Assembly (NCBI GenBank): GCA_920105625.2 | Contig: OV050032.1 | Span: forward strand, 101,292,542 to 101,356,541 | Direction: 5' to 3' | Length of the DNA: 64,000 bases | From: Clusia tigrina | Lineage: Eukaryota; Arthropoda; Insecta; Diptera; Clusiidae | Shown: positions 1-12,122 of the stretch, piece by piece | Layout: each line of letters opens with the position of its first letter | Position numbering within the stretch: the stretch's first letter is position 1 | The notes under the pieces: generated by a model | What the model saw: only the letters and a program-made list of their open reading frames with translations | The model's database searches: none | Told to the model about the DNA's origin: nothing | Position numbers and translations under genes: made by a program

Positions 1-179
1 TTGTAACATTTTACTGGAGCGTCATAAAACCTTGAAATTTTGTAACAATAAAGTACTCGAGCCTCTTGTCAATTTAAGCTATCGCTCAAAGCTATGCTAC
101 CCTAGAGTCCCAAATCAAACACTGATAAAACTTCAAACGCCCCTAACTTCTATACGGTACGTCCTACACCTATCAAAGT
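1..179 (+). repeat. Partial monomer at left window edge
   Basis: The window opens at monomer offset 18, so the first 17 bases are outside. This monomer carries AACATTTTACTGG in place of AACTTTTTACTGG. The same variant is seen at 981, which helps to define the 980-bp duplication. Confidence 0.95.
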
Positions 180-375
180 TTGCAACATACAAATGCTTGT
201 AACTTTTTACTGGAGCGTCATAAAACCTTGAAATTTTGTAACAATAAAGTACTCGAGCCTCTTGTCAATTTAAGCCATCGCTCAAAACTATGCTACCCTA
301 GAGTCCCAAATCAAACACTGATAAAACTTCAAGCGCCCCTAACTTCTTTACGGTACGTCCTACACCTATCAAAGT

Positions 376-571
376 TGGCAACATTCAAATGCTTGTAACT
401 TTTTACTGGAGCGTCATAAAACCTTGAAATTTTGTAACAATAAAGTACTCGAGCCTCTTGTCAATTTAAGCTATCGCTCAAAGCTATGCTACCCTAGAGT
501 CCCAAATCAAACACTGATAAAACTTCAAACGCCCCTAACTTCTATACGGTACGTCCTACACCTATCAAAGT
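376..571 (+). repeat. Representative 196-bp monomer
   Basis: This copy is consensus everywhere except its first ten bases, which carry the B variant (TTGGCAACATTC instead of TTGCAACATAC). Landmarks in order are: a short dyad at offsets 9-22; T5 tract at 25-29; TACTGGAGCGTC at 29-40; AAATTTTG at 52-59; the overlapping ScaI/XhoI sites at 69-78; GCTATCGCT and GCTATGCT at 95-103 and 108-115; an A-rich stretch at 129-154; CGCCCCTAAC at 155-164; ACGGTACGTCC at 171-181. There is no ATG-initiated frame of note. Confidence 0.9.
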
Positions 572-980
572 TTGCAACATACAAATGCTTGTAACTTTTT
601 ACTGGAGCGTCATAAAACCTTGAAATTTTGTAACAATAAAGAACTCGAGCATCTTGTCAATTTAAGCCATCGCTCAAAGCTATGCTACCCTTGAGTCCCA
701 AATCAAACACTGATAAAACTTCAAACGCCCCTAACTTATTTACGGTACGTCCTACACCTATCAAAGTTTGCAACATACAAATGCTTGTAACTTTTTACTG
801 GAGCGTCATAAAACCTTGAAATTTTGTAACAATAAAGTACTCGGGCCTCTTGTCAATTTAAGCTATCGCTCAAAGCTATGCTACCCTAGAGTCCCAAATC
901 AAACACTGATAAAACTTCAAACGCCCCTAACTTCTTTACGGTACGTCCTACACCTATCAAAGTTGGCAACATTCAAATGC

Positions 981-1617
981 TTGTAACATTTTACTGGAGC
1001 GTCATAAAACCTTGAAATTTTGTAACAATAAAGTACTCGAGCCTCTTGTCAATTTAAGCTATCGCTCAAAGCTATGCTACCCTAGAGTCCCAAATCAAAC
1101 ACTGATAAAACTTCAAACGCCCCTAACTTCTATACGGTACGTCCTACACCTATCAAAGTTTGCAACATACAAATGCTTGTAACTTTTTACTGGCGCGTCA
1201 TAAAACCTTGAAATTTTGTAACAATAAAGTACTCGAGCCTCTTGTCAATTTAAGCCATCGCTCAAAACTATGCTACCCTAGAGTCCCAAATCAAACACTG
1301 ATAAAACTTCAAGCGCCCCTAACTTCTTTACGGTACGTCCTACACCTATCAAAGTTGGCAACATTCAAATGCTTGTAACTTTTTACTGGAGCGTCATAAA
1401 ACCTTGAAATTTTGTAACAATAAAGTACTCGAGCCTCTTGTCAATTTAAGCTATCGCTCAAAGCTATGCTACCCTAGAGTCCCAAATCAAACACTGATAA
1501 AACTTCAAACGCCCCTAACTTCTATACGGTACGTCCTACACCTATCAAAGTTTGCAACATACAAATGCTTGTAACTTTTTACTGGAGCGTCATAAAACCT
1601 TGAAATTTTGTAACAAT
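981..1617 (+). repeat. Five-monomer duplication, copy 2
   Basis: Partner of 1-637 at +980 bp. It carries GGCGCGTC at 1192-1199, where copy 1 has GGAGCGTC. Confidence 0.85.
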
Positions 1618-1841
1618 GAAGTACTCGAGCCTCTTGTCAATTTAAGCTATCGCTCAAAGCTATGCTACCCTAGAGTCCCAAATCAAACACTGATAAAACT
1701 TCAAACGCCCCTAGCTTCTTTACGGTACGTCCTACACCTATCAAAGTTTGCAACATACAAATGCTTGTAACTTTTTACTGGGGCGTCATAAAGCCTTGAA
1801 ATTTTGTAACAATAAAGTACTCGAGCCTCTTGTCAATTTAG

Positions 1842-1849
1842 GCGATCGC
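1842..1849. other. AsiSI/SgfI-type GCGATCGC variant, first of twelve
   Basis: Two linked changes (AAGCTATCGC to AGGCGATCGC at offsets 93-102) create an 8-bp palindrome. Copies are at 1842, 20445, 26714, 34353, 37684, 39251, 42190, 45717, 48656, 51400, 51596 and 58523 (first base of each). These e monomers usually follow a g monomer and precede a consensus monomer ending AATGGCC. They are therefore a stable type marking one position of the zone III and IV cassettes. Confidence 0.95.
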
Positions 1850-2139
1850 TCAAAGCCATGCTACCCTTGAGTCCCAAATCAAACACTGATAAAGCTTCAA
1901 ATGGCCCTAACTTCTATACGGTACGTCCTACACCTATCAAAGTTTGCAACATACAAATGCTTGTAACTTTTTACTGGAGCGTCATAAAACCTTGAAATTT
2001 GGGAACAATAAAGTACTCGAGCCTCTTGTCCATTTAAGCTATCGCTCAAAGCTATGCTACCCTAGAGTCCCAAATCAAACACTGATAAAACTTCAAACGC
2101 CCCTAACTTCTATACGGTACGTCCTACACCTTTCAAAGT

Positions 2140-2524
2140 TTGCAACATACAAATGTATGTAACTTTTTACTGGAGCGTCATAAAACCTTGAAATTTTGTA
2201 ACAATAAAGTACTCGAGCCTCTTGTCAATTTAAGCTATCGCTCAAAGCTATGCTACCCTAGAGTCCCAAATCAAACACTGATAAAACTTCAAACGCCCCT
2301 AACTTATTTACGGTACGTCCTACACCTATCAAAACATTCAAATGCTTGTAACTTTTTACTGGAGCGTCATAAAACCTTGAAATTTTGTAACAATGAAGTA
2401 CCCGAGCCTCTTGTCAATTTAAGCTATCGCTCAAAACTATGCTACCCTAGAGACCCAAATCAAACACTGATAAAACTTCAAACGCCCCTAACTTCTTTAC
2501 GGTACGTCCTACACCTATCAAAGT
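2140..2524 (+). repeat. Monomer pair with 7-bp deletion at the junction
   Basis: At 2333/2334 the text runs TATCAAAACATTCAAATG instead of TATCAAAGTTGGCAACATTC, so GTTGGCA is missing. The deletion takes the last two bases of one monomer and the first five of the next, and shortens the pair to 385 bp. Because 189 is a multiple of three, the usual 72-codon open frame continues here to 135 codons (2140-2547). That is an accident of length and not evidence of a gene. Confidence 0.9.
2145..2160. repeat. 16-bp perfect dyad at monomer boundary (O variant)
   Basis: ACATACAAATGTATGT has 7-bp inverted arms around AA. Ordinary monomers have a weaker 5-bp-arm dyad at the same place, TACAA-ATGC-TTGTA (offsets 9-22). 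The O form recurs at 2726, 4489, 5077, 35048, 46216, 49155, 55691, 59022 and 63010. No binding protein can be assigned. Confidence 0.85.
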
Positions 2525-3700
2525 TTGCAACATACAAATGCTTGTAACTTTTTACTGGAGCGTCATAAAACCTTGAAATTTTGTAACAATGAAGTACCCG
2601 AGCCTCTTGTCAATTTAAGCTATCGCTCGAAGCTATGCTACCCTAGAGTCCCAAATCAAACACTGATAAAACTTCAAACGCCCCTAACTTCTTTACGGTA
2701 CGTAATACACCTATCAAAGTTTGCAACATACAAATGTATGTAACTTTTTACTGGAGCGTCATAGAACCTTGAAATTTTGTAACAAGAAAGTACTCGAGCC
2801 TCTTGTCAATTTAAGCTATCGCTCAAAGCTATGCTACCCTAGAGTCCCAAATCAAACACTGATAAAACTTCAAACGCCCCTAACTTCTTTACGGTATGTA
2901 ATACACCTATCAAAGTTTGCAACATACAAATGCTTGTAACTTTTTACTGGAGCGTCATAAAACCTTGAAATTTTGTAACAATAAAGTACTCGAGCCTCTT
3001 GTCAATTTAAGCCATCGCTCAAAGCTATGCTACCCTTGAGTCCCAAATCAAACACTGATAAAACTTCAAACGCCCCTAACTTCTTTACGGTACGTCCTAC
3101 ACCTCTCAAAGTTTGCAACATACAAATGCTTGTAACTTTTTACTGGAGCGTCATAAAACCTTGAAATTTTGTAACAATAAAGTACTCGAGCCTCTTGTCA
3201 ATTTAAGCTATCGCTCAAAGCTATGCTACCCTAGAGTCCCAAATCAAACACTAATAAAACTTCAAATGGCCCTAACTTCTATACGGTACGTCCTACACCT
3301 ATCTAAGTTTGCAACATACAATTGCTTGTAACTTTATACTGGAGCGTCATAAAACCTTGAAATTTTGTAACAATAAAGAACTCGAGCATCTTGTCAATTT
3401 AAGCCATCGCTCAAAGCTATGCTACCCTTGAGTCCCAAATCAAACACTGATAAAACTTCAAACGCCCCTAACTTCTTTACGGTACGTCCTACACCTATCA
3501 AAGTTGGCAACATACAAATGCTTGTAACTTTTTACTGGAGCGTCATAAAACCTTGAAATTTTGTAACAATAAAGTACTCGAGCCTCTTGTCAATTTAAGC
3601 TATCGCTCAAAGCTATGCTACCCTAGAGTCCCAAATCAAACACTGATAAAACTTCAAACGCCCCTAACTTCTTTACGGTACGTCCTACACCTATCAAAGT

Positions 3701-3895
3701 TGGCAACATTCAAATGCTTGTAACTTTTTACTGGAGCGTCATAAAACCTTGAAATTTTGTAACAATAAAGTACTCGAGCCTCTTGTCAATTTAAGCTATC
3801 GCTCAAAGCTATGCTACCCTAGAGTCCCAAATCAAACACTGATAAAACTTCAAAGCCCCTAACTTCTATACTGTACGTCCTACACCTATCAAAGT
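3701..3895 (+). repeat. 195-bp monomer (one C lost)
   Basis: The monomer reads CTTCAAAGCCCC where the consensus is CTTCAAACGCCCC. It also has ATACTGTACG instead of ATACGGTACG. I saw no other copy of this deletion, so it looks private and recent. Confidence 0.85.
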
Positions 3896-5267
3896 TTGCA
3901 ACATACAAATGCTTGTAACTTTTTACTGGAGCGTCATAAAACCTTGAAATTTTGTAACAATAAAGTACTCGAGCCTCTTGTCAATTTAAGCCGTCGCTCA
4001 AAGCTATGCTACCCTAGAGTCCCAAATCAAACACTGATAAAACTTCAAGCGCCCCTAACTTCTTTACGGTACGTCCTACACCTATCAAAGTTGGCAACAT
4101 TCAAATGCTTGTAACTTTTTACTGGAGCGTCATAAAACCTTGAAATTTTGTAACAATAAAGTACTCGAGCCTCTTGTCAATTTAAGCTATCGCTCAAAGC
4201 TATGCTACCATAGAGTCCCAAATCAAACACTGATAAAACTGCAAACGCCCCTAACTTCTATACGGTACGTCCTACACCTATCAAAGTTTGCAACATACAA
4301 ATGCTTATAACTTTTTACTGGAGCGTCATAAAACCTTGAAATTTTGTAACAATCAAGTACTCGAGCCTCTTGTCAATTAAAGCTATCGCTCAAAGCTATG
4401 CTACCCTAGAGTACCAAATCAAACACTGATAAAACTTCAAACGCCCCTAACTTCTTTACGGTACGTCCTACACCTATCAAAGTTTGCAACATACAAATGT
4501 ATGTAACTTTTTACTGGAGCGTCATAAAACCTTGAAATTTTGCAACAATAAAGTACTCGAGCCTCTTGTCAATTTAAGCTATCGCTCAAAGCTATGCTAC
4601 CCTAGAGTCCCAAATCAAACACTGATAAAACTTCAAATGGCCCTAATTTCTATACGGTACATCCTACACCTATCAAAGTTTGCAACATACAAATGCTTGT
4701 AACTTTTTACTGGAGCGTCATAAAACCTTGAAATTTTGTAACAATGAAGTACCCGAGCCTCTTGTCAATTTAAGCTATCGCTCAAAACTATGCTACCCTA
4801 GAGACCCAAATCAAACACTGATAAAACTTCAAACGCCCCTAACTTCTTTACGGTACGTCCTACACCTATCAAAGTTTGCAACATACAAATGCTTGTAACT
4901 TTTTACTGGAGCGTCATAAAACCTTGACATTTTGTAACAATGAAGTACCCGAGCCTCTTGTCAATTTAAGCTACCGCTCAAAGCTATGCTACCCTAGAGT
5001 CCCAAATCAAACACTGATAAAACTTCAAACGCCCCTAACTTCTTTACGGTACGTAATACACCTATCAAAGTTTGCAACATACAAATGTATGTAACTTTTT
5101 ACTGGAGCGTCATAAAACCTTGAAATTTTGTAACAAGAAAGTACTCGAGCCTCTTGTCAATTTAAGCTATCGCTCAAAGCTATGCTACCCTAGAGTCCCA
5201 AATCAAACACTGATAAAACTTCAAACGCCCCTAACTTCTATACGGTACGTCCTACACCTATCAAAGT

Positions 5268-5854
5268 TTGCAACATACAAATGCTTGTAACTTTTTACTG
5301 GAGCGTCATAAAACCTGAAATTTTGTAACAATAAATTACTCGAGCCTCTTGTCAATTTAAGCCATCGCTCAAAGCTATGCTACCCTAGAGTCCCAAATCA
5401 AACACTGATAAAACTTCAAGCGCCCCTAACTTCTTTACGGTACGTCCTACACCTATCAAAGTTGGCAACATTCAAATGCTTGTAACTTTTTACAGGAGCG
5501 TCATAAAACCTTGAAATTTTGTAACAATAAATTACTCGAGCCTCTTGTCAATTTAAGCTATCGCTCAAAGCTATGCTGCCCTAGAGTCCCAAATCAAACA
5601 CTAATAAAACTTCAAATGGCCCTAACTTCTATATGGTACGTCCTACACCTATCAAAGTTTGCAACATACAATTGCTTGCAACTTTATACTGGAGCGTCAT
5701 AAAACCTTGAAATTTTGTAACAATAAAGTACTCGAGCCTCTTGTCAATTTAAACTATCGCTCAAAGCTATGCTACCCTAGAGTCCCAAATCAAACACTGA
5801 TAAAACTTCAAACGCCCCTAACTTCTATACGGTACGTCCTACACCTATCAAAGT
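5268..5854 (+). repeat. w-h-a trimer, early form
   Basis: A 195-bp w monomer (AAACCTGAAATT, one T lost) is followed by an h-like monomer (AATTACTCGAG, GCTGCC, TATATGG) and an a monomer. The h copy has TTTTTACAGG. This is the first of eleven copies of the trimer order. Confidence 0.8.
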
Positions 5855-6442
5855 TTGCAACATACAAATGCTTGTAACTTTTTACTGGAGCGTCATAAAA
5901 CCTTGACATTTTGTAACAATAAAGTACTCGAGCCTCTTGTCAATTTAAGCTATCGCTCAAAACTATGCTACCCTAGAGACCCAAATCAAACACTGATAAA
6001 ACTTCAAACGCCCCTAACTTCTATACGGTACGTCCTACACCTCTCAAAGTTTGCAACATACAATTGCTTGTAACTTTATACTGGAGCGTCATAAAACATT
6101 GAAATTTTGTAACAATAAAGAACTCGAGCATCTTGTCAATTTAAGCCATCGCTCAAAGCTATGCTACCCTTGAGTCCCAAATCAAACACTGATAAAACTT
6201 CAAACGCCCCTAACTTCTTTACGGTACGTCCTACACCTATCAAAGTTTGCAACATACAAATGCTTGTAACTTTTTACTGGAGCGTCATAAAACCTTGAAA
6301 TTTTGTAACAATAAAGTACTCGAGCCTCTTGTCAATTTAAGCCATCGCTCAAAGCTATGCTACCCTAGAGTCCCAAATCAAACACTGATAAAACTTCAAG
6401 CGCCCCTAACTTCTTTACGGTACGTCCTACACCTATCAAAGT

Positions 6443-6637
6443 TGGCAACATTCAATGCTTGTAACTTTTTACTGGAGCGTCATAAAACCTGGAAATTTTG
6501 TAACAATAAATTACTCGAGCCTCTTGTCAATTTAAGCTATCGCTCAAAGCTATGCTGCCAATGAGTCCCACATCAAACACTAATAAAACTTCAAATGGCC
6601 CTAACTTCTATATGGTACGTCCTACACCTATCAAAGT
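6443..6637 (+). repeat. 195-bp h monomer (one A lost)
   Basis: The start reads ACATTCAATGC rather than ACATTCAAATGC. The same one-base loss recurs in 9382, 9576, 12123 and 15257, so it was spread by copying. The loss brings the preceding open frame (from 6247) into phase, extending it to 105 codons. The monomer also reads GCTGCCAATGAG where other h copies read GCTGCCCTAGAG. Confidence 0.85.
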
Positions 6638-8597
6638 TTGCAACATACAATTGCTTGTAACTTTATACTGGAGCGTCATAAAACCTTGAAATTTTGTAAC
6701 AATAAAGTACTCGAGACTCTTGTCAATTTAAACTATCGCTCAAAGCTATGCTACCCTAGAGTCCCAATTCAAACACTGATAAAACTTCAAACGCCCCTAA
6801 CTTCAATACGGTACGTCCTACACCTATCAAAGTTTGCAACATACAAATGCTTGTAACTTTTTACTGGAGCGTCATAAAACCTTGACATTTTGTAACAATA
6901 AAGTACTCGAGCCTCTTGTCAATTTAAGCTATCGCTCAAAGCTATGCTACCCTAGAGTCCCAAATCAAACACTGATAAAACTTCAAACGCCCCTAACTTC
7001 TTTACGGTACGTCCTACACCTATCAAAGTTTGCAACATACAAATGCTTGTAACTTTTTACTGGAGCGTCATAAAATCTTGAAATTTTGTAACAATAAAGT
7101 ACTCGAGCCTCTTGTCAATTTAAGCTATCGCTCAAAACTATGCTACCCTAGAGACCCAAATCAAACACTGATAAAACTTCAAACGCCCCTAACTTCTATA
7201 CGGTACGTCCTACACCTATCAAAGTTTGCAACATACAAATGCTTGTAACTTTTTACTGGAGCGTCATAAAACCTTGAAATTTTGTAACAATAAAGTACTC
7301 GAGCCTCTTGTCAATTTAAGCCATCGCTCGAAGCTATTCTACCCTTGAGTCCCAAATCGAACACTGATAAAACTTCAATTGGCCCTAACTTCTATACCGT
7401 ACGTCCTACACCTATCAAAGTTTGCAACATACAATTGCTTGTAACTTTTTACTGGAGCGTCATAAAACCTTGAAATTTTGTAGCAATAAAGTACTCGAGC
7501 CTCTTGTCAATTTAAGCTATCGCTCAAAGCTATGCTACCCTAGAGTCCCAAATCAAACACTGATAAAACTTCAAACGCCCCTAACTTCTTTACGGTACGT
7601 CCTACACCTATCAAAGTTGGCAACATTCAAATGCTTGTAACTTTTTACTGGAGCGTCATAAAACCTTGAAATTTTGTAACAATAAAGTACTCGAGCCTCC
7701 TGTCAATTTAAGCTATCGCTCAAGGCTATGCTACCCTTGAGTCCCAAATCAAACACTGATAAAACTTCAAACGCCCCTAACTTCTTTACGGTACGTCCTA
7801 CACCTATCAAAGTTTGCAACATACAAATGCTTGTCACTTTTTACTGGAGCGTCATAAAACCTTGAAATTTTGTAACAATAAATTACTCGAGCCTCTTGTC
7901 AATTTAAGCTATCGCTCAAAGCTATGCTGCCCTAGAGTCCCAAATCAAACACTAATAAAACTTCAAATGGCCCTAACTTCTATATGGTACGTCCTACACC
8001 TATCAAAGTTTTCAACATACAAATGCTTGTAACTTTTTACTGGAGAGTCATAAAACCTTGAAATTTTGTAACAATGAAGTACCCGAGCCTCTTGTCAATT
8101 TAAGCTATCGCTCAAAGCTATGCTACCCTAGAGTCCCAAATCAAACACTAATAAAACTTCAAATGGCCCTAACTTCTATATGGTACGTCCTACAGCTATC
8201 AAAGTTTGCAACATACAATTGCTTGTAACTTTATACTGGAGCGTCATAAAACCTTGAAATTTTGTAACAATAAAGTACTCGAGCCTCTTGTCAATTTAAA
8301 CTATCGCTCAAAGCTATGCTACCCTAGAGTCCCAAATCAAACACTGATAAAACTTCAAACGCCCCTAACTTCTATACGGTACGTCCTACACCTATCAAAG
8401 TTTGCAACATACAAATGCTTGTAACTTTTTACTGGAGCGTCATAAAACCTTGACATTTTGTAACAATAAAGTACTCGAGCCTCTTGGCAATTTAAGCTAT
8501 CGCTCCAAGCTATGCTACCCTAGAGTCCCAAATCAAACACTGATAAAACTTCAAACGCCCCTAACTTCTTTACGGTACGTCCTACACATATCAAAGT

Positions 8598-9381
8598 TTG
8601 CAACATACAAATGCTTGTAACTTTTTACTGGAGCGTCATAAAACCTTGAAATTTTGTAACAATAAAGTACTCGAGCCTCTTGTCAATTTAAGCTATCGCT
8701 CAAAACTATGCTACCCTAGAGACCCAAATCAAACACTGATAAAACTTCAAACGCCCCTAACTTCTATACGGTACGTCCTACACCTATCAAAGTTTGCAAC
8801 ATACAAATGCTTGTAACTTTTTACTGGAGCGTCATAAAACCTTGAAATTTTGTAACAATAAAGTACTCGAGCCTCTTGTCAATTTAAGCCATCGCTCAAA
8901 GCTATGCTACCCTTGAGTCCCAAATCAAACACTGATAAAACTTCAAATGGCCCTAACTTCTATACGGTACGTCCTACACCTATCAAAGTTTGCAACATAC
9001 AATTGCTTGTAACTTTATACTGGAGCGTCATAAAACCTTGAAATTTTGTAACAATAAAGAACTCGAGCATCTTGTCAATTTAAGCCATCGCTCAAAGGTA
9101 TGCTACCCTTGAGTCCCAAATCAAACACTGATAAAACTTCAAACGCCCCTAACTTCTTTACGGTACGTCCTACACCTATCAAAGTTTGCAACATACAAAT
9201 GCTTGTAACTTTTTACTGGAGCGTCATAAAACCTTGAAATTTTGTAGCAATAAAGTACTCGAGCCTCTTGTCAATTTAAGCTATCGCTCAAAGCTATGCT
9301 ACCCTAGAGTCCCAAATCAAACACTGATAAAACTTCAAACGCCCCTAACTTCTTTACGGTACGTCCTACACCTATCAAAGT
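8598..9381 (+). repeat. k-z-x-s four-monomer module, copy 1
   Basis: The order is k (AAACTATGC, AGAGACCC), z (CCATCGC, CCTTGAG, AATGGCC), x (CAATTGC, CTTTATAC, GAACTCGAGCATC) and s (GTAGCAAT). The module is 784 bp and recurs at 10947, 18391 and 24073. Confidence 0.8.
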
Positions 9382-9966
9382 TGGCAACATTCAATGCTTG
9401 TAACTTTTTACTGGAGCGTCATAAAACCTGAAATTTTGTAACAATAAATTACTCGAGCCTCTTGTCAATTTAAGCCATCGCTCAAAGCTAAGCTACCCTA
9501 GAGTCCCAAATCAAACACTGATAAAACTTCAAGCGCCCCTAACTTCTTTACGGTACGTCCTACACCTATCAAAGTTGGCAACATTCAATGCTTGTAACTT
9601 TTTACTGGAGCGTCATAAAACCTGGAAATTTTGTAACAATAAATTACTCGAGCCTCTTGTCAATTTAAGCTATCGCTCAAAGCTATGCTGCCCTAGAGTC
9701 CCAAATCAAACACTAATAAAACTTCAAATGGCCCTAACTTCTATATGGTACGTCCTACACCTATCAAAGTTTGCAACATACAATTGCTTGTAACTTTATA
9801 CTGGAGCGTCATAAAACCTTGAAATTTTGTAACAATAAAGTACTCGATACTCTTGTCAATTTAAACTATCGCTCAAAGCTATGCTACCCTAGAGTCCCAA
9901 TTCAAACACTGATAAAACTTCAAACGCCCCTAACTTCAATACGGTACGTCCTACACCTATCAAAGT
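9382..9966 (+). repeat. w-h-a trimer with 194-bp w
   Basis: The w copy lacks both the T of CCTTGAAA and an A of TTCAAATGC (194 bp). The h copy at 9576 lacks the A (195 bp). The a copy at 9771 has TACTCGATACTC and CCCAATTC. Confidence 0.8.
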
Positions 9967-10946
9967 TTGCAACATACAAATGCTTGTAACTTTTTACTGG
10001 AGCGTCATAAAACCTTGACATTTTGTAACAATAAAGTACTCGAGCCTCTTGTCAATTTAAGCTATCGCTCAAAGCTATGCTACCCTAGAGTCCCAAATCA
10101 AACACTAATAAAACTTCAAATGGCCCTAACTTCTATATGGTACGTCCTACACCTATCAAAGTTTGCAACATACAATTGCTTGTAACTTTATACTGGAGCG
10201 TCATAAAACCTTGAAATTTTGTAACAATAAAGTACTCGAGCCTCTTGTCAATTTAAACTATCGCTCAAAGCTATGCTACCCTAGAGTCCCAAATCAAACA
10301 CTGATAAAACTTCAAACGCCCCTAACTTCTATACGGTACGTCCTACACCTATCAAAGTTTGCAACATGCAAATGCTTGTAACTTTTTACTGGAGCGTCAT
10401 AAAACCTTGACATTTTGTAACAATAAAGTACTCGAGCCTCTTGTCAATTTAAGCTATCGCTCAAAGCTATGCTACCCTAGAGTCCCAAATCAAACACTGA
10501 TAAAACTTCAAACGCCCCTAACTTCTTTACGGTACGTCCTACACCTATCAAAGTTTGCAACATACAAATGCTTGTAACTTTTTACTGGAGCGTCATAAAA
10601 CCTTGAAATTTTGTAACAATAAAGTACTCGAGCCTCTTGTCAATTTAAGCTATCGCTCAAAACTATGCTACCCTAGAGACCCAAATCAAACACTGATAAA
10701 ACTTCAAACGCCCCTAACTTCTATACGGTACGTCCTACACCTATCAAAGTTTGCAACATACAAATGCTTGTAACTTTTTACTGGAGCGTCATAAAACCTT
10801 GACATTTTGTAACAATAAAGTACTCGAGCCTCTTGTCAATTTAAGCTATCGCTCAAAGCTATGCTACCCTAGAGTCCCAAATCAAACACTGATAAAACTT
10901 CAAACGCCCCTAACTTCTTTACGGTACGTCCTACACCTATCAAAGT

Positions 10947-11730
10947 TTGCAACATACAAATGCTTGTAACTTTTTACTGGAGCGTCATAAAACCTTGAAA
11001 TTTTGTAACAATAAAGTACTCGAGCCTCTTGTCAATTTAAGCTATCGCTCAAAACTATGCTACCCTAGAGACCCAAATCAAACACTGATAAAACTTCAAA
11101 CGCCCCTAACTTCTATACGGTACGTCCTACACCTATCAAAGTTTGCAACATCCAAATGCTTGTAACTTTTTACTGGAGCGTCATAAAACCTTGAAATTTT
11201 GTAACAATAAAGTACTCGAGCCTCTTGTCAATTTAAGCCATCGCTCGAAGCTATGCTACCCTTGAGTCCCAAATCAAACACTGATAAAACTTCAAATGGC
11301 CCTAACTTCTATACGGTACGTCCTACACCTATCAAAGTTTGCAACATACAATTGCTTGTAACTTTATACTGGAGCGTCATAAAACCTTGAAATTTTGTAA
11401 CAATAAAGAACTCGAGCATCTTGTCAATTTAAGCCATCGCTCAAAGCTATGCTACCCTTGAGTCCCAAATCAAACACTGATAAAACTTCAAACGCCCCTA
11501 ACTTCTTTACGGTACGTCCTACACCTATCAAAGTTTGCAACATACAAATGCTTGTAACTTTTTACTGGAGCGTCATAAAACCTTGAAATTTTGTAGCAAT
11601 AAAGTACTCGAGCCTCTTGTCAATTTAAGCTATCGCTCAAAGCTATGCTACCCTAGAGTCCCAAATCAAACACTGATAAAACTTCAAACGCCCCTAACTT
11701 CTTTACGGTACGTCCTACACCTATCAAAGT
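10947..11730 (+). repeat. k-z-x-s four-monomer module, copy 2
   Basis: Same type order as 8598-9381 at +2,349 bp. The s monomer ends in CAATTGC-type sequence because an a monomer follows. The k copy ends with ACATCCAAATGC. Confidence 0.8.
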
Positions 11731-12122
11731 TTGCAACATACAATTGCTTGTAACTTTATACTGGAGCGTCATAAAACCTTGAAATTTTGTAACAATAAAG
11801 TACTCGAGACTCTTGTCAATTTAAACTATCGCTCAAAGCTATGCTACCCTAGAGTCCCAATTCAAACACTGATAAAACTTCAAACGCCCCTAACTTCAAT
11901 ACGGTACGTCCTACACCTATCAAAGTTTGCAACATACAAATGCTTGTAACTTTTTACTGGAGCGTCATAAAACCTTGACATTTTGTAACAATAAAGTACT
12001 CGAGCCTCTTGTCAATTTAAGCTATCGCTCAAAGCTATGCTACCCTAGAGTCCCAAATCAAACACTGATAAAACTTCAAACGCCCCTAACTTCTTTACGG
12101 TACGTCCTACACCTATCAAAGT

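Larger units (their letters stand above)
1..637 (+). repeat. Five-monomer duplication, copy 1
   Basis: This stretch matches 981-1617 at an offset of 980 bp (five periods), including the rare AACATTTTAC variant at the left edge and the paired CCATCGC and AAGCGCCCC changes in monomer 180. The only difference I noticed is A214 versus C1194. The match ends where 572 turns into an x monomer (GAACTCGAGCATC) while 1552 has AATGAAGTACTCGAG. The left limit is cut by the window. Confidence 0.85.
1..5267 (+). repeat. Zone I: consensus, B, C and O monomers
   Basis: This zone mixes consensus-like monomers with B starts (TTGGCAACATTC), C types (GAAGTACCCGAG) and four O types (AAATGTATG, at 2140, 2721, 4484, 5072). 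Apart from the 980-bp duplication no long regular unit is obvious, so this end looks less recently homogenised than the rest. One e monomer with GCGATCGC lies at 1748. Confidence 0.6.

Noticed and set aside
2140..2547. 135-codon open frame as a real gene
   Set aside because: It is two satellite monomers joined in frame by a 7-bp deletion. There is no ATG start and the protein simply repeats itself.
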